DNA of 9,754 nucleotides from assembly GCA_017608295.1 (NCBI GenBank), contig JAFCGF010000060.1, positions 1 to 9,754 on the forward strand, read 5' to 3'. The notes under the pieces are model-generated. The model was not told the origin of the DNA and ran no database searches. It saw nothing but the letters and a program-made list of their open reading frames with translations. This document shows positions 7,701 to 9,754 of the stretch, in pieces. Position numbers and translations under genes: made by a program. The DNA is from Candidatus Woesearchaeota archaeon. GTDB taxonomy: Archaea; Nanoarchaeota; Nanoarchaeia; Woesearchaeales; JAGVZT01. The first letter of the stretch is position 1; every line of letters starts with the position of its first letter.

Positions 7701-8253
7701 CCCATCCTCCCAGTCCAATCCACAGAATATCGTCGGAATCACCGTAAATAAAATCCACCCAGTTGGTAAAAGGAGTGCCGGCGTCAATAAAAAAACCCTT
7801 TTCTGCATTATACTGGTACTGTGCAACTTTTTCTAGCCGTGGATCAAATTTGAATACTCCCCCGGTACAGGCTCCAACCCACAAATTCCCCTTTTTATCC
7901 ATAAAAAAGGAACTTGCGGAATAGAACAACTCTTCATCCTCTGACTTTAATTGAATATGCTTGAAAGGATTGCCACGGGTGTCAATTTTATCAATCCCCG
8001 ACCATGCAGTTCCTATCCAGAGGATACCATTATTATTCAGATAGAGAGCATTAATCCAATCATTGGAGAGGCTATTAGGAGTTGTGGGATCAATGACGAT
8101 TCTTGAAAACAGGTCATACTGCAAATCATAGTTGATCAACCCTTTTCGGGTTGCAATCCAGAGAACTTCTCCCCCCCCCTTTTTTTGAACCCTGGATGGA
8201 GAGAATAACATCATCACGGAGATGATCATTATCTTCATCGTTTCCTGATACAA
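4747..8253 (-). CDS. Hybrid two-component regulator, main part (propellers, Y_Y_Y, kinase, receiver, AraC)
   Basis: This ORF continues the frame interrupted at 8170-8186; its own ATG at 8253 is out of frame with the true N-terminus, so its first 28 residues are artefactual. Joined to 8126-9034 it makes about 1428 residues (merged numbering used here). Nine Reg_prop propeller motifs (from EVLWIATRKGL to GRIFLPGYLGAGKG) follow the five upstream, giving 14, or two seven-bladed propellers. Then come a Y_Y_Y domain (about 735-805), one membrane helix (WWAYTIYALVFIGLIYLW, about 810-830), HisKA with His868 in NISHEFRTPL, and HATPase with N box LLSNAFKFT, G1 DTGPGI, F box FDRFYQ and G2 GTGIGLAL. The receiver (about 1172-1290) has phospho-acceptor Asp1220 in VISDVMMP, and the C-terminus is an AraC-type HTH (about 1330-1425). 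The sensor is periplasmic and the output cytoplasmic. Two repeat-derived insertions lie in the HATPase domain and the kinase-receiver linker. The downstream neighbour is the C10 peptidase, 144 bases away. Confidence 0.93.
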   Translation of the reverse strand: MYQETMKIMIISVMMLFSPSRVQKKGGGEVLWIATRKGLINYDLQYDLFSRIVIDPTTPNSLSNDWINALYLNNNGILWIGTAWSGIDKIDTRGNPFKHIQLKSEDEELFYSASSFFMDKKGNLWVGACTGGVFKFDPRLEKVAQYQYNAEKGFFIDAGTPFTNWVDFIYGDSDDILWIGLGGWGPAIFDRKRESFIFLDFNLPEGHPRPERIQDIFEDHTGTIWIATWGSGLFKKEKTDGKYDPVNIVHHEILMNAIILDIFEDSNGNLWFSTAEDGLFCLKAKERETMQFTQYGSTESGSPGLYTNYIEKVFEDIYGTIWVGSFRGLYKYNPAIEHFELIHDSTGLFGDGIGEVFGDDKGNLWLSHYRKGLIRYKPESRVLKIYDTEDGLPFDNFVSKYWYQSEDGRIFLPGYLGAGKGFFYFHPDSIHDNTKIPPIVVSDFKVEGKPFSLDSNISAIQHITLKYDQNFFSFEFAALDYANPNKNQYAYYLEGLDEDWIYSGNRRFASYTSVPPGNYIFHVKGSNNDGYWNEEGASLAITVLPPPWRTWWAYTIYALVFIGLIYLWRQYDLKRQHLKQALEIEHVEAEKLKELDSMKSRFFANISHEFRTPLTLILGPLEKIKASVSEEVKHDLEMMQRNARRLQRLINQLLSLSKLESGQMKLQARELNLVKLVIGYIQSFESLAKQKNIDLVFQAEEKDIQAYIDQEKLEKILFNLLSNAFKFTPEGGRITIEVGSGQLAVGNSLFTTHHSPLTNSPSHHLVTITITDTGPGISPDQQSRIFDRFYQADDSYTKDQEGTGIGLALTKELVELHHGEITVESEIGKGTTFTIILPLGKEHLKPEEIISAPPPTPPQQGRGVSSIQDPASSIEQPIYPTPDPSPIASLSLAREGSKPPSGGLGVASEQPVILIVEDNPDMRNYIRGHLGEGYRLIEAGNGEEGLEMALEGIPDLVISDVMMPKMDGFELCEKLKSDERTCHIPVILLTARASEESKIQGLKTGADDYLYKPFNYHELIVRVNNLIEQRKRIQEQLIKQLGLLTKPGSTKPGIRIASMDEQFMAKAIGIVEDHMSDPDFSIDTFGKLVGMSRSQLHRKLTALVNLSPTAFVRSLRLSRAASLISRKSGTISEIAFEVGFNNLSYFARSFREQFGVLPSEYTDTQNKN
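5533..5700 (-). repeat. Composite dispersed-repeat block forming the kinase-receiver linker
   Basis: About 168 bases inside the regulator CDS consist of nested repeats: a hairpin ccccc-tgaa-ggggg (5546-5559); tactcccctcccttg twice, exactly 100 bases apart (5562-5576 and 5662-5676); ttggggaggggt twice (5595-5606 and 5677-5688), which pairs with the former as an inverted repeat; the core gcgagcgatagcgaagcaat (5575-5594); and four heptamers of gatgctg type (5632-5659). All are read in frame, giving a Pro/Ser/Gly-rich linker of about 56 residues (merged about 1112-1167) with segments such as PPPTPPQQGRGV, SSIQDPASSI and PIASLSLAREG. Such elements are normally intergenic in Bacteroidota. Confidence 0.8.
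5632..5659 (-). repeat. Heptanucleotide array, 4 units of GATGCTG type
   Basis: On the plus strand gatgctg, gatgctg, gatcctg, gatgctg run without a break, with one variant base in unit 3. It lies between the two copies of the palindromic block in the regulator's linker and codes for the SSIQDPASSI segment on the minus strand. Confidence 0.85.
5961..6044 (-). repeat. Heptanucleotide array, 12 degenerate units, inside the HATPase domain
   Basis: Split into sevens from 5961, the sequence falls into twelve units in constant register: about eight of the type tgagtgg / cgagtgg / tgagtag (5961-6016, the first ones degraded), then ccaactg, ccaactg, cccactg, ccaactt (6017-6044). The total is 84 bases, exactly 28 codons, so the frame is kept. 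It is translated as an extra Ser/His/Thr/Asn-rich segment (merged about 997-1024) between the strand GRITIEV and the strand VTITITDTGPGI that leads into the ATP-binding G1 box. Most kinases have only a short hairpin turn here. Confidence 0.85.
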
Positions 8254-9034
8254 TATGGATTAACTTTCCCTCATCTATATCATATTTAAAGAGTCCTTTT
8301 AAGGTGCCAAACCATATGTTTCCTTCTCTATCCTCATGGAAACAGGATATTTGCTGATAGATTTCAGAGATGTCCGGTTTTTTTTCGAAAGGAAGGAATT
8401 TTTCATCGGTACGGTCAAAATAACAGATGCCCTCATGCCTACCAATCCAGAAAGTTCCTTCGCTGTCTTCGATCATTGAGGAGATCGTATTTTTCTTATG
8501 ATCCGATTGCCCCGGAACAGGTTTGAATGCTGTGAATGTTTCCGCTTCGGTGTTGTATCTGTTTAATCCGCCCCCATCAGTGCCAATCCAGATGGTGCCG
8601 CCTTGATCCTGGTAAATGCAGAGGATACTATTACTGGCCAGACTCGACGAGTTCGTTGAGTCATGTGAATATTGTTTAAATTTATCTAATGCCGGATGAT
8701 AAGAAAATAATCCCCTGGTAGATGTGCCGATCCAAATATTTCCATCCAGGTCTTCATAAAGACATTTAACAGAAGTTTTTGACAATTGTTCCGGATCTTT
8801 TGGTCTGTCGAAGCGGGTTACATCATATCCGTTATAGCAATTCAGTCCGCAACCGGTGCCAATCCACACAAATCCCCTGGAATCCTGGATTACAGCATAG
8901 ATACTGTTACCTGAAAGCCCGTCACTTTTTGTGATGTGCTCGAACAGATACGTGGTTGACTGGGCGAATACATGACCGGCAACAACAAACAAGAGGAGCA
9001 CTCCCCATGTGGATATGTGGGTGATGCGGGGCAT
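8126..9034 (-). CDS. Hybrid two-component regulator, N-terminal part (signal peptide and five propeller motifs) before a frameshift
   Basis: The ATG at 9034 gives a clear signal peptide (MPRITHISTWGVLLLFVVAG, cut after HVFAQ). Five Reg_prop motifs follow: GFVWIGTGCGL, GNIWIGTSTRGL, GTIWIGTDGGGL, GTFWIGRHEGI and GNIWFGTLKGL. These begin the periplasmic sensor of the hybrid regulator encoded at 4747-8253. After Ser283-Lys-Lys-Gly-Gly-Gly288 the frame is lost in an A7-G9 run; the last 14 residues (RSSLDCNPKRVDQL) are out-of-frame and end at a TGA at 8126. Skipping one base puts the ribosome into EVLWIATRKGL, the next blade, and merges the two ORFs into one gene of normal family length. On its own this product would be a free periplasmic half-sensor with no kinase. 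No Shine-Dalgarno is seen; a candidate -7 box lies at 9056-9063. Confidence 0.9.
   Translation of the reverse strand: MPRITHISTWGVLLLFVVAGHVFAQSTTYLFEHITKSDGLSGNSIYAVIQDSRGFVWIGTGCGLNCYNGYDVTRFDRPKDPEQLSKTSVKCLYEDLDGNIWIGTSTRGLFSYHPALDKFKQYSHDSTNSSSLASNSILCIYQDQGGTIWIGTDGGGLNRYNTEAETFTAFKPVPGQSDHKKNTISSMIEDSEGTFWIGRHEGICYFDRTDEKFLPFEKKPDISEIYQQISCFHEDREGNIWFGTLKGLFKYDIDEGKLIHIVSGNDEDNDHLRDDVILSIQGSKKGGGRSSLDCNPKRVDQL
8170..8186 (-). other. A7-G9 homopolymer frameshift site splitting the regulator gene
   Basis: On the minus strand the coding sequence reads TC, seven A, nine G, then AGAAG. Upstream codons are TCA AAA AAA GGG GGG GGG AGA; the downstream gene needs GAA GTT CTC TGG. Eight G (or six A) would make the frame continuous as S-K-K-G-G-G-E-V-L-W. 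The run as given is therefore one base too long, a +1 problem, not a -1 one. Confidence 0.92.
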
Positions 9035-9055
9035 CGGGTTGGGTTGATGGCATGG

Positions 9056-9063
9056 TAAAGATA
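9056..9063 (-). promoter_or_regulatory. Candidate -7 box of the hybrid regulator gene
   Basis: The minus strand reads TATCTTTA, one mismatch from TAnnTTTG, after a T7 run. Transcription would start around 9050, about 15 bases before the ATG at 9034. The -33 region is only T-rich. The stretch 9047-9073 closely resembles 245-270 in front of the rhodanese-like gene. Confidence 0.45.
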
Positions 9064-9139
9064 GTAAAAAAAGAGGGAAAAACGTGCTGACATGTAGCCA
9101 GGAGGTTCCGGAAAGCAGCCAACTAAGGTGAAACCATTG

Positions 9140-9168
9140 GTAGGGGCAACCGGACCGGTTGCCCCTAC
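9140..9168. repeat. Perfect 14-bp inverted repeat of the GTAGGGGCAACCGG type
   Basis: The arms gtaggggcaaccgg (9140-9153) and ccggttgcccctac (9155-9168) are perfect complements around a single a. It begins five bases after the stop of the T9SS protein gene on the minus strand. It could stop or protect that transcript, but no T-run follows on either strand, so it does not look like a standard intrinsic terminator. GTAGGGGC...GCCCCTAC palindromes are a known kind of dispersed intergenic repeat. A near half-copy (one extra g) lies at 404-417. Confidence 0.75.
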
Positions 9169-9173
9169 AGACA

Positions 9174-9754
9174 TTATCTAACCAAAACCATTTTCCTTAT
9201 CGCAAACCCATTACCATCCGTCATCCTGCATACATAAATCCCCGCCGGTAACGACCGGGCATCCCAGATGAAGCGATTCAAGCCTGCCTGTCCCTGGTGT
9301 ATAAACGCATCAACAACCTGCCCGAACTGGTTCACGATTACGCCTTCAACTTTTATCAGTTCCTTTAATTCAAATTCAATCGTTGTAGAAGAAGAAAATG
9401 GATTGGGATAACTCTTCAATCGGAAATCGGAGATCGGATCCCGATAGCTATCGGGACGGAGATCGTCTACTCCTACCGCCGGCATCCTCCCTGTCCTCAC
9501 AATGTGGAACTGCACCGCTCCGCCATTGCTTTCGATCCGGAAGGCGAGGGAGTCGGTCAGGGTATCTACGGGGGTATAATAGATGAAGAAAGTATAGTCG
9601 AAGGGACCTTCCAGGGTGATGGTGGTGTCAAAAGTAGTGGTGAACTCGGTACCCTCCAGTGAGGTGATGGAGGTAAACCTCAGCGTGTCATTGGCCCGGT
9701 TGGTAATGGTCAATGGAATGGGATCTGTGTTCCCAATCGCGACAGTATCATCCG
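9174..9754 (-). CDS. T9SS-secreted protein, C-terminal 193 residues (5' end outside window)
   Basis: The frame is open to the window edge, so the TTG at 9713 is not a real start; the visible part begins ...DDTVAIGNTDPIPLTITNR. That stretch and what follows, up to about 9480, look like the end of an Ig-like/ASH (choice-of-anchor D) domain of the kind repeated in large surface proteins of Bacteroidota. A linker (VDDLRPDSYRDPISDFRLK) follows, encoded by a heptamer and palindrome repeat. The C-terminus is a 78-residue T9SS type A sorting domain from YPNPFSSSTT to RKMVLVR. The protein is therefore a cargo exported by Sec and then by T9SS and anchored or released at the cell surface; its main function lies upstream, outside the window. 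The sorting domain matches the C10 peptidase's at 51 of 78 positions without gaps (counted by eye). Confidence 0.88.
   Translation of the reverse strand, partial: DDTVAIGNTDPIPLTITNRANDTLRFTSITSLEGTEFTTTFDTTITLEGPFDYTFFIYYTPVDTLTDSLAFRIESNGGAVQFHIVRTGRMPAVGVDDLRPDSYRDPISDFRLKSYPNPFSSSTTIEFELKELIKVEGVIVNQFGQVVDAFIHQGQAGLNRFIWDARSLPAGIYVCRMTDGNGFAIRKMVLVR
9418..9456 (-). repeat. Heptamer (x3) plus 18-bp perfect palindrome inside CDS
   Basis: aatcgga, aatcgga, gatcgga (9418-9438) are followed immediately by tcccgatagctatcggga (9439-9456), which is its own reverse complement. Both are read in frame on the minus strand as PDSYRDPISDFRL, the linker just before the T9SS sorting domain. This is the third heptamer array in the window that sits in a coding linker or loop. 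Confidence 0.8.

Noticed and set aside
7372..7836. Plus-strand reading frames of 123 and 154 codons opposite the propeller region
   Set aside because: They are antisense to strongly conserved propeller motifs, with no start signals or recognisable domains.
8170..8186. Programmed -1 ribosomal frameshift on the A-rich slippery run
   Set aside because: A -1 shift would enter GAG AAG TTC TCT, which is not the downstream frame; the gene needs +1 (or -2), so the usual X-XXY-YYZ mechanism does not fit.
8922..9122. Minus-strand frames overlapping the regulator start, including one opened by the ATG in CATGCC at the promoter
   Set aside because: The product is low complexity and shares no frame with the signal peptide and propellers; the start at 9034 gives a clear signal peptide.
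9140..9168. Rho-independent terminator
   Set aside because: The stem is perfect but no T-run follows on either strand; it fits a dispersed palindrome better, though some termination cannot be excluded.

Overview
The window looks like chromosomal DNA of a member of the Bacteroidota. Three things support this. Two proteins end in type IX secretion (T9SS) type A sorting domains. A very large hybrid two-component regulator has the periplasmic propeller / Y_Y_Y / histidine kinase / receiver / AraC layout typical of that phylum. Candidate promoters carry the phylum's TAnnTTTG-like -7 box. The organism cannot be named from this sequence; an uncultured or environmental lineage is plausible but is inference.

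Layout, left to right. 1-224 (minus) is the start of an exported rhodanese-like protein, cut by the window edge. 225-483 is intergenic, with two copies of a dispersed repeat and divergent promoters. 484-1638 (plus) is an AT-rich gene for an AAA_14/DUF4143 ATPase that appears to be leaderless. Tail to tail with it, 1645-4602 (minus) is one gene for a secreted C10 (streptopain-type) cysteine peptidase with Asp-box repeats, an FN3-like domain and a T9SS tail. It is split by a single in-frame TGA (2611-2613) exactly where an Asp-box Trp belongs. 4603-4746 is its control region, with a good Shine-Dalgarno sequence, a -7 box and an 11-bp direct repeat at a 21-bp period. 4747-9034 (minus) is one hybrid two-component regulator gene (about 1428 aa) broken by a +1 frameshift at an A7-G9 homopolymer (8171-8186). 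9174-9754 (minus) is the C-terminal end of another T9SS cargo protein.

How the genes may work together (inference). The regulator's periplasmic propellers would sense a ligand, and its AraC domain would act on nearby promoters. The best candidate target is the peptidase gene directly downstream, whose promoter has AraC-like tandem half-sites. As written, both regulator and peptidase are interrupted. That could be shared decay, reversible switching (the G9 tract is a plausible contingency locus), or sequencing/assembly error.

The most unusual feature is that dispersed and heptanucleotide repeats normally seen between genes are embedded in frame inside coding sequence: a 12-unit heptamer array inside the kinase ATPase domain, a composite palindromic block making up the kinase-receiver linker, and a heptamer-plus-palindrome in the linker of the last T9SS protein.
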